Origin: Catalinimonas alkaloidigena
GTDB lineage: Bacteria > Bacteroidota > Bacteroidia > Cytophagales > Flexibacteraceae
Reading direction: 5' to 3'
Length of the DNA: 64,000 nt
Assembly (NCBI RefSeq): GCF_900100765.1
Contig: NZ_FNFO01000008.1
Coordinates: 292,904 to 356,903, forward strand
Position numbers and translations under genes: made by a program. Shown piece by piece: positions 1 to 7,643 of this stretch (the first letter of the stretch is position 1; each line of letters starts with the position of its first letter). Under the pieces are notes generated by a model. That model searched no databases. It saw only the letters and a list, made by a program, of their open reading frames with translations, and had not been told where the DNA came from.

Positions 1-1556
1 ATGGCGTTCAGCAATTCCTGTACGTTCTCGTAACGTGAGATGCCTTCCGGAGTTTTGTCTTCGTAGAGTTCCTTCAGCAAGCCCGACTCGCGTGCCACCT
101 GCGACGCCACTTCGAAGGCATTCTTGGTCTGCATAGCGAGGTCGAAACTCTTGATCAGGTTGGCGAACGCATCGATCGAGTTCGCCGTCCGCCCCGACAT
201 GGCCGTGTAGATGTTGCCGATGATGTCCCACAACGAAACGTCGTTTTCGTTGGCCATCACGATCAGCTTCGCGATGGTCGTATCGCCGATGCCGCGCTTG
301 GGCAGGTTGATGATGCGCTTCAGCGCCTCCTCGTCGTTGTGATTGACCACAAACCGCAGGTACGCCAGCAGATCCTTGATTTCTTTGCGCTGGTAGAACG
401 ACAGCCCCCCGACGATGCGGTACTTGATGTTCATCTTCCGCAGGGCCTCTTCCACGTTCCGCGACTGGGCATTGGTGCGGTACAAGATGGCGAAATCCTG
501 GTTGCGCAGCGCGCCGTTCATTTTGTCTTCGAAAATGGAGGTCGCCACCAGCCGGGCCTCTTCCGCATCGCTCGAAGCTTTGATCAGCTCGATCTGGTCG
601 CCCTGTTCGTTGTCGGTCCAGACTTCTTTCCGCAGCTGGCGGTCGTTGTGCTTGATGAGCGAATTGGCTACTTCGACAATGTTGCGGGTCGAACGGTAGT
701 TCTGCTCCAAACGCACGGTTTTCAGCTCGGGGTAATCCTTCTCGAAGTTGAGGATGTTCTGAATATCCGCCCCCCGGAAGGCGTAAATGCTCTGCGCGTC
801 ATCGCCCACCACACAGAGGTTGCGGTGCACGGCAGCCAGCTTTTTGGTAATCAGGTATTGCGAGACGTTCGTGTCCTGAAACTCATCGACCAGCAGGTAC
901 CGGAAGCGATGCTGGTACTTGTGCAGCACGTCAGGGTGGTCGCGGAACAGCACATTCGTGTTGAACAGCAGGTCGTCGAAATCCATCGCCCCCGATTTAA
1001 AACACCGCTGCTGGTACAGTTTGTAGAGGCGTCCCATTTCCGGGCGGCCGGCCACCTCGTCGTCGGCGCGGTAAAACGGATCGTTGATGTACGTCTGCCA
1101 GGAAATCAAGCGGTTTTTCGCCATCGAGATCCGCCCCAGTACCACGTTCGGTTTGTAGACTTTGTCATCCAGCGCCGCCTCCCGGATGATGGACCGCAGC
1201 AGCGATTTAGAATCGTCGGTGTCGTAGATGGTGAAGTTGCTCGGATAATTGAGTCGCTCGGCTTCGAACCGCAGAATGCGGGAAAAAATGGAGTGGAAGG
1301 TACCCATCCAGATGTTCCGCGCCTCGTTGCCGATCATCTTCTCGATCCGCTGGCGCATTTCGTTGGCCGCTTTGTTGGTAAAGGTCAGGGCCATGATGCG
1401 GAACGGGTCCGTGCTCTGTTCGATCAGGTGCGCAATGCGGTAAATCAGTACGCGGGTTTTGCCCGAGCCGGCTCCGGCAATGACCATCAGCGGTCCTTCG
1501 GTATGGAGGACCGCCTCACGTTGCGGCTCGTTGAGCGAATCCAGCTTCAGTCGCAT
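1..1556 (-). CDS. UvrD/PcrA-family superfamily 1 DNA helicase, N-terminal part (runs off the left edge)
   Basis: ATP-dependent 3'-5' DNA helicase of the UvrD/PcrA type, acting in nucleotide excision and mismatch repair and in clearing stalled forks. About 518 residues are present; the C-terminal part lies outside the window. The Met start at 1556 gives an N-terminus beginning MRLKLDSLN, then Walker A GAGSGKT at residues 28-34. Further in are LVDEFQDTN (motif II) and VVGDDAQSIYAFRGAD (motif III), and the visible end reads YENVQELLNA, as in UvrD domain 2B. The reading frame is open across the whole stretch. A long open frame on the opposite strand is a codon-bias shadow. Rep is the alternative, but the motif wording fits PcrA/UvrD. 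Confidence 0.93.
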   Translation of the reverse strand, partial: MRLKLDSLNEPQREAVLHTEGPLMVIAGAGSGKTRVLIYRIAHLIEQSTDPFRIMALTFTNKAANEMRQRIEKMIGNEARNIWMGTFHSIFSRILRFEAERLNYPSNFTIYDTDDSKSLLRSIIREAALDDKVYKPNVVLGRISMAKNRLISWQTYINDPFYRADDEVAGRPEMGRLYKLYQQRCFKSGAMDFDDLLFNTNVLFRDHPDVLHKYQHRFRYLLVDEFQDTNVSQYLITKKLAAVHRNLCVVGDDAQSIYAFRGADIQNILNFEKDYPELKTVRLEQNYRSTRNIVEVANSLIKHNDRQLRKEVWTDNEQGDQIELIKASSDAEEARLVATSIFEDKMNGALRNQDFAILYRTNAQSRNVEEALRKMNIKYRIVGGLSFYQRKEIKDLLAYLRFVVNHNDEEALKRIINLPKRGIGDTTIAKLIVMANENDVSLWDIIGNIYTAMSGRTANSIDAFANLIKSFDLAMQTKNAFEVASQVARESGLLKELYEDKTPEGISRYENVQELLNA

Positions 1557-1888
1557 GAATCGTCGCTAAAGTTAAGTTAGGGGTGATTTCTTGATGCTCT
1601 GCGTTGCAGGATATGCAAGTTACGAGATTTCGGGCATCTGCGGGGGCAGTCCCCTGATTTGATGCGAATTGCGCAGGTGGAGGCTGGTCTCAAGAAACAC
1701 TACACGGCATGGAAGCGTGTCCAAAGGCTACACCCCGTAAAGTACGGTCAGATCATAGCTGGAAATGTGGACACACCGGTGGAACTGACAAGAAATCTTT
1801 TTGAAGCACTCCTGGATTACAGACGGTTACCCAAACCTCTCCTCTCTCGGACCACAAAGAGCATTTCCAAATTTCTCCGTCATTAGTA
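1557..1888. other. Intergenic stretch with no firm gene
   Basis: This gap separates the divergent helicase and the 1928 gene. A short frame beginning with ATG at 1662 (about 74 codons, to 1886) is open and rich in Lys/Arg, but it resembles no family I know and has no promoter-like box. I treat it as unproven. The right edge holds the promoter at 1889-1919. Confidence 0.4.
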
Positions 1889-1919
1889 TTTGGATTAAGT
1901 CTAAATAAGGTTACTTTTG
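1889..1919 (+). promoter_or_regulatory. Bacteroidota-type promoter (TTTG-N19-TAnnTTTG)
   Basis: TTTG at 1889-1892 is followed by exactly 19 bases and then TACTTTTG at 1912-1919, a full match to the -33/-7 consensus of the Bacteroidota housekeeping sigma factor. The predicted start of transcription, a few bases past 1919, falls almost on the ATG at 1928, so the mRNA would be leaderless or nearly so. Confidence 0.7.
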
Positions 1920-1927
1920 TTACTGAT

Positions 1928-2260
1928 ATGGTCGAAATCTTCGGAACGTCGTCGGGTGCTCTTTACCAATGTGACCGAGACAATTGCTTTTATCTCCAGT
2001 TTCAGGACAAGCAAACCTCTTTTCGTGTATGCAGTCTCCTCGCGTTTAAAAGGAAAATCGATAACATTGACCTCGTAAGCCTGCTAACGGACGAAGACGA
2101 CCGGTCGGGTATGACCATCGTCAGAACCTGTCAGCACCGCGAGCTCTTCGTACTGACCATCCGGGAAGTGCTGGAGCTCAAAGAGATCTTATCCGGAGCA
2201 TTGGTGATGCTGGAGTTGAACAGCATATTGCACCAGAAGTTGCAGTATAGTTTCTCCTGA
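1928..2260 (+). CDS. Small conserved-looking cytosolic protein of unknown function (110 aa)
   Basis: A 110-residue acidic/neutral protein without signal peptide or membrane segment. It has an N-terminal Gly-x-x-Tyr-x-Cys element (residues 10-15), a short beta-rich centre and a C-terminal helix containing REVLELKEIL. That pattern resembles small Bacteroidota proteins of the DUF6686 kind, but this match is from memory and weak. The start is fixed by a near-perfect promoter ending nine bases upstream and by the lack of another Met before residue 62. The ferritin gene follows 44 bases downstream on the same strand and may be co-transcribed. Confidence 0.7.
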   Translation: MVEIFGTSSGALYQCDRDNCFYLQFQDKQTSFRVCSLLAFKRKIDNIDLVSLLTDEDDRSGMTIVRTCQHRELFVLTIREVLELKEILSGALVMLELNSILHQKLQYSFS

Positions 2261-2304
2261 ATCCCGCTTCATTTCCTTTTACACCCTTAAATCGTAATTT
2301 CTCT

Positions 2305-2838
2305 ATGAAAGATCTACTCAGACAAAGAGTTTTTATTCCTGAGGCCTCGGCCGCCTTGCTGAACCAACAAATTGCGTTGGAAGCTGCGTCTTCGTCCGCT
2401 TACCTGGCGATGGCCGCCTGGTGCGATCAGCACGGCTTCGACCATACGGCGGGACACTTCTACAAGCAGTCGGAAGAGGAGCGCAAGCACATGCTGAAGT
2501 TGTTTCACTACCTGAGCGACATGGGTGGACTGGCCGTTTCGCCGCCGCTGTCGGAAGTACAACATGAGTTCGCTTCGCTGCGCGACGTGTTCGAAAGTGC
2601 GCTGGACCATGAGGTGCAGGTTACGGAATCAATCAACAAGATTGTGGCCGCCTGCCGCAAAAGCAACGATTTCGCAACGGAGAATTTCATGCAGTGGTAC
2701 GTGAAGGAACAGGTGGAAGAGGAGTACATCGTGCGCCGCGCGTTGGAGTTGATCGACCTAGCCGAAGCAGGCAGCCTCGACCTGATTGAGCTGGACGAAC
2801 GCCTGGCACAAATCTCGTACCCCGCTACCGAAGAATAA
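2305..2838 (+). CDS. ftnA: Non-haem ferritin
   Basis: Iron-storage ferritin of 177 residues, the normal length for bacterial FtnA. It oxidises Fe(II) at a di-iron ferroxidase centre and stores the mineral in a 24-subunit shell. The four-helix bundle is visible. The first helix carries the Glu of NQQIALEAASSSAYLAMAAW, the second has EEERKHMLKLFHY with the Glu and His ligands, and the fourth begins WYVKEQVEEEYIVRR with further Glu residues. There is no haem-binding Met as in bacterioferritin. It sits between two small genes on the same strand. No Fur-box-like repeat was recognised upstream. Confidence 0.95.
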   Translation: MKDLLRQRVFIPEASAALLNQQIALEAASSSAYLAMAAWCDQHGFDHTAGHFYKQSEEERKHMLKLFHYLSDMGGLAVSPPLSEVQHEFASLRDVFESALDHEVQVTESINKIVAACRKSNDFATENFMQWYVKEQVEEEYIVRRALELIDLAEAGSLDLIELDERLAQISYPATEE

Positions 2839-2882
2839 GTTTTTTCCCTTAACGCTCTTTACCAACCGAACGCTTTTGCCCC

Positions 2883-3041
2883 ATGACGCTGAACAACGAA
2901 TTGTTTGACTTCGGTTTCTACGACGAAAATCCGCTGATTACCAAATCGCTGCAAGACGCGCCCGGGTGCGTCTTTAAGAAGTGCTGTAAGAAGTACAAAA
3001 AGTCGGAGAAGAAGCGGTGCAGAAGCTGCCCTAAACGTTAG
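2883..3041 (+). CDS. Tiny Cys/Lys-rich protein (52 aa)
   Basis: A 52-codon frame opening with ATG 44 bases after the ferritin stop. The N-terminal half is ordinary and acidic (MTLNNELFDFGFYDEN). The C-terminal half is densely basic and contains five cysteines in the order CVFKKCCKKYKK then CRSCPK. The spacing suggests a small metal-binding knuckle. Proteins ending in this CCKKYKK...CxSCP pattern recur in Bacteroidota as I remember them, without known function. Its place behind ferritin and before a strong hairpin suggests it closes the transcript. A role in metal handling is only inference. Confidence 0.72.
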   Translation: MTLNNELFDFGFYDENPLITKSLQDAPGCVFKKCCKKYKKSEKKRCRSCPKR

Positions 3042-3073
3042 TTTACTATGTGTTGGTACCCATAGATGATATA

Positions 3074-3099
3074 GAAGGCCATCCGCTCGGATGGCCTTC
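3074..3099. terminator. Rho-independent hairpin between convergent genes
   Basis: An 11-bp perfect stem GAAGGCCATCC / GGATGGCCTTC with loop GCTC. It lies between the plus-strand ferritin group and the end of the minus-strand propeller gene, so it can stop both. The plus side is followed by TGTTGTTAT, a weak T tract. Confidence 0.65.
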
Positions 3100-3164
3100 T
3101 GTTGTTATAGCATCAGCGATCGCCCGAAGGCTCGCTTCACAGGGGTTGTCAGGACAGTCGGCGT

Positions 3165-4283
3165 TTAGCGCTGGGTGGTGGATTGGGTCGAAAGGAATTC
3201 GGCCGGCACCTGAATAATCGACATGGTATGCACTCCATCGGCCTGTTTGTTGACGAACGAAGGACTGTTGGGCTGGTCGTAGTTGGCCACAAATAACTTG
3301 TCGCCTACCAGCAACGGCTCGCACGGCTGGTCCAGCCCGCCGTCGGCTCCGTCGGTGTCGCCGTTTTTCGCTAAGGTGCGGACCTCTCCTTTTTTGGTGA
3401 CCACATGGATCGCGTTCAGTTCCGAATCGGCGATGTAAAGATGGTCGGTCGTCTTGTCGATAAAGATCCCGTCGCAACAGGGAATTGTCCCCAGCTTCAG
3501 AAATTCCTCTTTCGAGTTGACCGCTCCGCTCTGGTCAAAAGTCAGCTTGAACACCCGGCCGTCGGTAAACATCCCCACGAACAGATTGCCCTGGCTGTCG
3601 AAATCCATTCCGTCAGTACCCAGGTCGTTGCCGTCCTGCGGAATGGCCTCGAACGTGGCGATCAGGTGGCGTTCTTCCATCGAAGGCTGAATCTGCACCG
3701 AATCATTTTCCATTTCATGGCTCGCAATGCGGAAAATCCCGCTGGTGTGCATGTCGTCACTAGTGCGCCATTTGGTATCGGTAATGTAGAGGTCGTTCTT
3801 GTGCCAGCGCAGGGCATTCGGATGTTTCAGGCCTTTGGCCACCACGTCGACGCCTACCGGCTTCCCGTTCTCCATGTTCAATCGCAAGATGCGCGACTGA
3901 AAGTTACTGTCCAGATTGTACTGGTTGTCGGCAATGTAAAGGTTACCGTCCGGCCCGAACGAAATACCCATCGGAACCGCCTTGTGGGTGGTAGGATGCG
4001 CCGGCAGGTTGTAGGCCACTTCCCATTGGTAATCGGGCGTGATTTTCACCAGAAGCCCCGGGTAGGCGGGGGCGCTGGAATTGGGACACGAAAAGAAGAC
4101 GTTCCCTTCCGGGTCGACCGCCATGCCATCGGGCTGCGCAATGTAGTCGGGAAACGAAAACAACAGCTGCGGTTCGCCGGGTTTGAGGGAAGCACCGGGT
4201 TTATACGGCTGAGAGGCTGCGGATTGCGCGTGCACCTGCACGCTAAAAAAGACACCTAGTATCGAGAAAAATAGAGGCTTCAT
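3165..4283 (-). CDS. Secreted SMP-30/gluconolactonase-like six-bladed beta-propeller protein
   Basis: Exported protein of 372 residues. The start at 4283 was chosen because it gives a clean signal peptide (MKPLFFSILGVFFSVQVHAQ); the longer frame upstream encodes a Lys/Arg-rich stretch unlike a leader. Propeller blades are seen as repeats of the type PxGMAVDPEGNVFF, GISFGPDGNLYIAD, GMDFDSQGNLFVG and GIFIDKTTDHLYIAD. Such SMP-30/NHL-like proteins bind a divalent metal and often hydrolyse lactones, but no substrate can be assigned. A Cys-Cys pair (TIPCCDG) lies in the fourth blade. The gene stands alone, with a hairpin terminator beyond its stop. Confidence 0.8.
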   Translation of the reverse strand: MKPLFFSILGVFFSVQVHAQSAASQPYKPGASLKPGEPQLLFSFPDYIAQPDGMAVDPEGNVFFSCPNSSAPAYPGLLVKITPDYQWEVAYNLPAHPTTHKAVPMGISFGPDGNLYIADNQYNLDSNFQSRILRLNMENGKPVGVDVVAKGLKHPNALRWHKNDLYITDTKWRTSDDMHTSGIFRIASHEMENDSVQIQPSMEERHLIATFEAIPQDGNDLGTDGMDFDSQGNLFVGMFTDGRVFKLTFDQSGAVNSKEEFLKLGTIPCCDGIFIDKTTDHLYIADSELNAIHVVTKKGEVRTLAKNGDTDGADGGLDQPCEPLLVGDKLFVANYDQPNSPSFVNKQADGVHTMSIIQVPAEFLSTQSTTQR

Positions 4284-4394
4284 GTTGAAAAAAGTTAAAT
4301 CAAACATGCCTATATAAACTACAGGCGCCCCGATATGTTCTCTTTTTTTAGAAAGTAACCTACCGGGGCGCTTGCCATGCACAGGAAGCTCGGC

Positions 4395-7300
4395 TCAGAC
4401 CAGCGCCTCCCAGAGGATTTCGGCGGGGTGTTTGGCGCGGCGGCCGGTCCCGTCTTTGATCTGGTGGCGGCAGCTGGTGCCCGGCGCAGCGATGATGACG
4501 TCGGCAGGCTGCTGACGCACCGTCGGGAACAGCACCAGTTCGCCGACTTGCATGGAGACGTCGTAATGTTCTTTCTCGTAGCCGAACGATCCGGCCATGC
4601 CACAACAGCCGGAACGAATCAGATGCACCTCATAATTTTTGGGCAGCGACAGAATTTTTTTCGTCGGGACCAGGGAGGCGAGTGCTTTCTGGTGGCAGTG
4701 TCCGTGGAGTTTGATCACCCGCTTTTCGGTCGTAAACTGATCGGCAGTCAGGCGTCCGCGGTCGATCTCACCCGCCAGAAATTCATCCAGCAGAAACGCA
4801 TGCTCGGCAATGTGGCGGGCGGCTTCGCGTTCTTCGTCCCGCAACAGATCGAGGTATTCGTCGCGGAACGACAGAATCGCCGACGGCTCCAGTCCAATCA
4901 ACGGGGTTTCTTCGGAGACCAGGTCTTTCAACAACGCCACGTTGCGGCGGGCCACGTCGCGCGCGTCGCGCAGCAAGCCCTTCGACAGGTAGGTCCGGCC
5001 ACTTTCGGTATGGTCGGGAATGACGACATCGTACCCCAGCTTGGTCAGCAGCTGAATCGCCTGCATGCCCATTGGCACGTCATTATAATTGGTAAACTCG
5101 TCGCAGAACAGGTAGACGCGGCGGGAGGTACGTCCCGTGTTGGGCTGTTCGCCCGGCCGCCCCAGTTCCGACTCCGGTGGGTACTCGGCACGCTGCGGAA
5201 TGTCGGCGTCCAGCGTCTGACCACTCTGCCGACTCCGTTCCGTACCGACCACTTCGGCCGTTTCTTCCGGCGATCCGATGCCGTTTGTGCTCAACCCTGC
5301 GCTTCGCGGATTTTCCTGCACAATGCCAAACCGATGGGCTTTGCTTTTCTGATACCACGCGCGGAGTGTGGTCGGATACAGAGGGGGCATGGACCGCTCC
5401 GGGGCAAATCCTACCATGCGCTTGGCGAGTTCGCCCACTACCGGCGCTTTGAACGCCGCATTGTAGAGCCCCGACATGGACGACGCCAACACGTTCAGTT
5501 TGTTGAAGTTGGCAACGAGGCGTGTCCGCAGCGAAACGCCGTTGGCATCCTGGTACTGTTGCAGAAACTCCGCTTTCAACTTGCCGACATCCACGTTCGA
5601 AGGGCATTCGTTTTTACAGCCTTTGCAGGAGAGGCACAAATCCATCACGTCTTTTACCGCTTCGCTGTCGAACCGGTTCGGTTGGCTGGAATTGGTCAGC
5701 ACTTCGCGCAGAATGTTGGCCCGGGCGCGGGTCGTATGCTTTTCGTTGCGCGTCGCCATGTAGCTGGGGCACATGGTTCCGCCGCTTAGTTCGGTCTTGC
5801 GGCAGTCGGCCGAGCCATTGCACTGCTCAGCCGCCCGCAACACACCGTCGGTCTCGCTCCAGTCGAACACGGTGTCGAACTCCGGTGTGGTCTGCCCCGG
5901 ACGGAACCGCAACGAGCTGTTCATCGGGGGTGTATCGACAATTTTATTGGGGTTGAAGACCCCTTGCGGGTCCCAGGTGTACTTCACCCGTTTCAACAGG
6001 CCGTAGTTGTGTTCGCCCACCATGAACCGGATGAATTCTCCGCGCAATCGCCCGTCGCCGTGCTCACCGCTGAGCGATCCGCGGTATTTCTTGACCAGCG
6101 CCGCAATTTCCTGCAGAATGGTGCGGAACATCTGGTTTCCTTCTTCGGTCTTCAGGTCCAGGATGGGCCGCAGGTGCAGCTCGCCCGAACCGGCGTGGGC
6201 GTAATGCACACAAAAGAGTCCGTAACGTTTCAGCACTTCGTTAAATTCCTGGATGTAGGCAGGCAGGTCCTCTACCGCCACGGCCGTATCTTCAATCACC
6301 GGTACGGGTTTGGGGTCGCCCTTCATGTTGGACAACAGACCCAGTCCGGCTTTCCGCAGCGTCCAGATCTTGCCCATGTCTTCGCCTTTTACGATGGGAT
6401 AATGGTAGCCCAACCCTTCGGCTTTCAGTTCGTCGATCAGCGCCTGGACCCGGGTATCAACCTCGGCTTCGCTTTCGCCCCACAGTTCGATGACCAGAAT
6501 GGCCCCCGGATCGCCCTGCACAAAGAAACGATTCTTGCGCTGTTCCAGGTTGTTTTTGGTGCACTCCAGAATGAAGTGATCCATCAATTCACTGGCACCA
6601 GGGTTGTGTTTCACCGCCACCAGGTTGGCCCGCAGCGACTCGTCGACCGTATGGCAATGGACAGGCACCAGCGCCTTGTGGGCAGGGGACAGCGGAATGA
6701 CGTTCAGCTTCAGTTCGTACAGAAACAGCAGCGTCCCTTCCGAGCCGGCAATCAGTTTACAGAAATTGAAGGGCTCCCCTCCTGCCGTAAACGGTTCGCA
6801 CCGCAGCAGCATGTCGAGCGCGTAGCCGGTGTTGCGCCGCGGGATGCTCGGTTTGGGAAATTCTTCTTCGATGGCGGTCCGGTTCTCGGCGTCGGAAAGC
6901 AGTTCGTAGATCGACTGGTAGAGTTGTGCTTCCAGCCCGGTTCCCTGGCGTTTCTGTTCAAACGCTTCGTTTGTCAGCGGTCCGAATTCTACTTCAGAGC
7001 CGTCGCTCAGCAAGGCTTTGCAGGAAATCAGGTGCTCGCGGGTGCTGCCGTAGACGATGGAGTTGGAGCCGCAGGAGTTGTTGCCGACCATCCCCCCGAC
7101 CATCGCCCGGTTGGCCGTCGACGTTTCCGGCCCAAACTGCAACCCGTACGGTTTCAGGTGCATGTTCAGCTCGTCGCGTACCACGCCCGGCTGAACCCGT
7201 ACCCAGTTTTCGGCCTTGTTTACCTCCAGAATGCGGGTAAACGTGCGCGAGACATCCACCACAATGCCCGACCCGACGACCTGCCCGGCCAGCGACGTAC

Positions 7301-7505
7301 CCGCCGTGCGCGGAATCAGCGACGTGTTGTGGGTAGAGGCAAAACGAATCAGTTTTTTCAGGTCTTCGACCGAATGCGGAATGGCTACGGCCAGAGGCAG
7401 TTCGCGGTACGCCGAGGCATCGGTAGCATACAACGTCCGTAGGGTGGTGTCGGTGTGGAGTTCACCTTCGAGCTGACCGGCGAGTTCGTGCAGGGCTGCA
7501 AGCAT
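4395..7505 (-). CDS. FAD-linked oxidase fused to 4Fe-4S/CCG dehydrogenase (GlcD-GlcF / YdiJ type)
   Basis: A 1,036-residue flavoprotein oxidising a 2-hydroxy acid (D-lactate, glycolate or D-2-hydroxyglutarate are the usual family substrates) and passing electrons to the quinone pool. Residues about 30-220 form the FAD_binding_4 fold (IPRTAGTSLAGQ, MVGNNSCGSNSIVYG), followed by the FAD-oxidase C domain with the HAHAGSGELHLRP motif. Then come two ferredoxin-like Cys clusters (CRKTELSGGTMCP and CLSCKGCKNECPS) and a C-terminal cysteine-rich CCG domain (HGHCHQ, RSGCCGMAG). Residues 720-795 are a Ser/Glu/Pro-rich linker that looks unstructured. The exact substrate cannot be read from sequence. It is transcribed on its own. 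Confidence 0.9.
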   Translation of the reverse strand: MLAALHELAGQLEGELHTDTTLRTLYATDASAYRELPLAVAIPHSVEDLKKLIRFASTHNTSLIPRTAGTSLAGQVVGSGIVVDVSRTFTRILEVNKAENWVRVQPGVVRDELNMHLKPYGLQFGPETSTANRAMVGGMVGNNSCGSNSIVYGSTREHLISCKALLSDGSEVEFGPLTNEAFEQKRQGTGLEAQLYQSIYELLSDAENRTAIEEEFPKPSIPRRNTGYALDMLLRCEPFTAGGEPFNFCKLIAGSEGTLLFLYELKLNVIPLSPAHKALVPVHCHTVDESLRANLVAVKHNPGASELMDHFILECTKNNLEQRKNRFFVQGDPGAILVIELWGESEAEVDTRVQALIDELKAEGLGYHYPIVKGEDMGKIWTLRKAGLGLLSNMKGDPKPVPVIEDTAVAVEDLPAYIQEFNEVLKRYGLFCVHYAHAGSGELHLRPILDLKTEEGNQMFRTILQEIAALVKKYRGSLSGEHGDGRLRGEFIRFMVGEHNYGLLKRVKYTWDPQGVFNPNKIVDTPPMNSSLRFRPGQTTPEFDTVFDWSETDGVLRAAEQCNGSADCRKTELSGGTMCPSYMATRNEKHTTRARANILREVLTNSSQPNRFDSEAVKDVMDLCLSCKGCKNECPSNVDVGKLKAEFLQQYQDANGVSLRTRLVANFNKLNVLASSMSGLYNAAFKAPVVGELAKRMVGFAPERSMPPLYPTTLRAWYQKSKAHRFGIVQENPRSAGLSTNGIGSPEETAEVVGTERSRQSGQTLDADIPQRAEYPPESELGRPGEQPNTGRTSRRVYLFCDEFTNYNDVPMGMQAIQLLTKLGYDVVIPDHTESGRTYLSKGLLRDARDVARRNVALLKDLVSEETPLIGLEPSAILSFRDEYLDLLRDEEREAARHIAEHAFLLDEFLAGEIDRGRLTADQFTTEKRVIKLHGHCHQKALASLVPTKKILSLPKNYEVHLIRSGCCGMAGSFGYEKEHYDVSMQVGELVLFPTVRQQPADVIIAAPGTSCRHQIKDGTGRRAKHPAEILWEALV

Positions 7506-7587
7506 AATAACAGAGGTTTCGAAATCAGGGAGGTAAAGCTACAAGGCCCTGGCGAGATGTGAGAGGCTTCCTTTCTCTAAAAATGAA

Positions 7588-7619
7588 AGAAGGCATCCCG
7601 ATGCGCCGGAATGCCTTCT
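7588..7619 (-). terminator. Terminator of the T9SS cargo gene
   Basis: AGAAGGCAT pairs with ATGCCTTCT, extended by CC/GG with one bulged base. On the minus strand the stem is followed by TTCATTTTT. It lies 25 bases past the stop of the upstream minus-strand gene. Confidence 0.75.
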
Positions 7620-7643
7620 CTGCCGAGGTCTGGTTCAGGCAAT

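Noticed and set aside
339..1580. 413-codon plus-strand open frame
   Set aside because: It is antisense to the helicase, whose motifs are unmistakable. Long antisense frames arise here from strong GC bias at third positions.
1662..1886. Possible 74-codon gene upstream of the 1928 gene
   Set aside because: No promoter box, no family resemblance and an unusual Arg/Lys-rich composition; coding cannot be supported by reading alone.
5964..7442. 492-codon plus-strand open frame
   Set aside because: Antisense to the FAD-binding half of the dehydrogenase; no recognisable domain.
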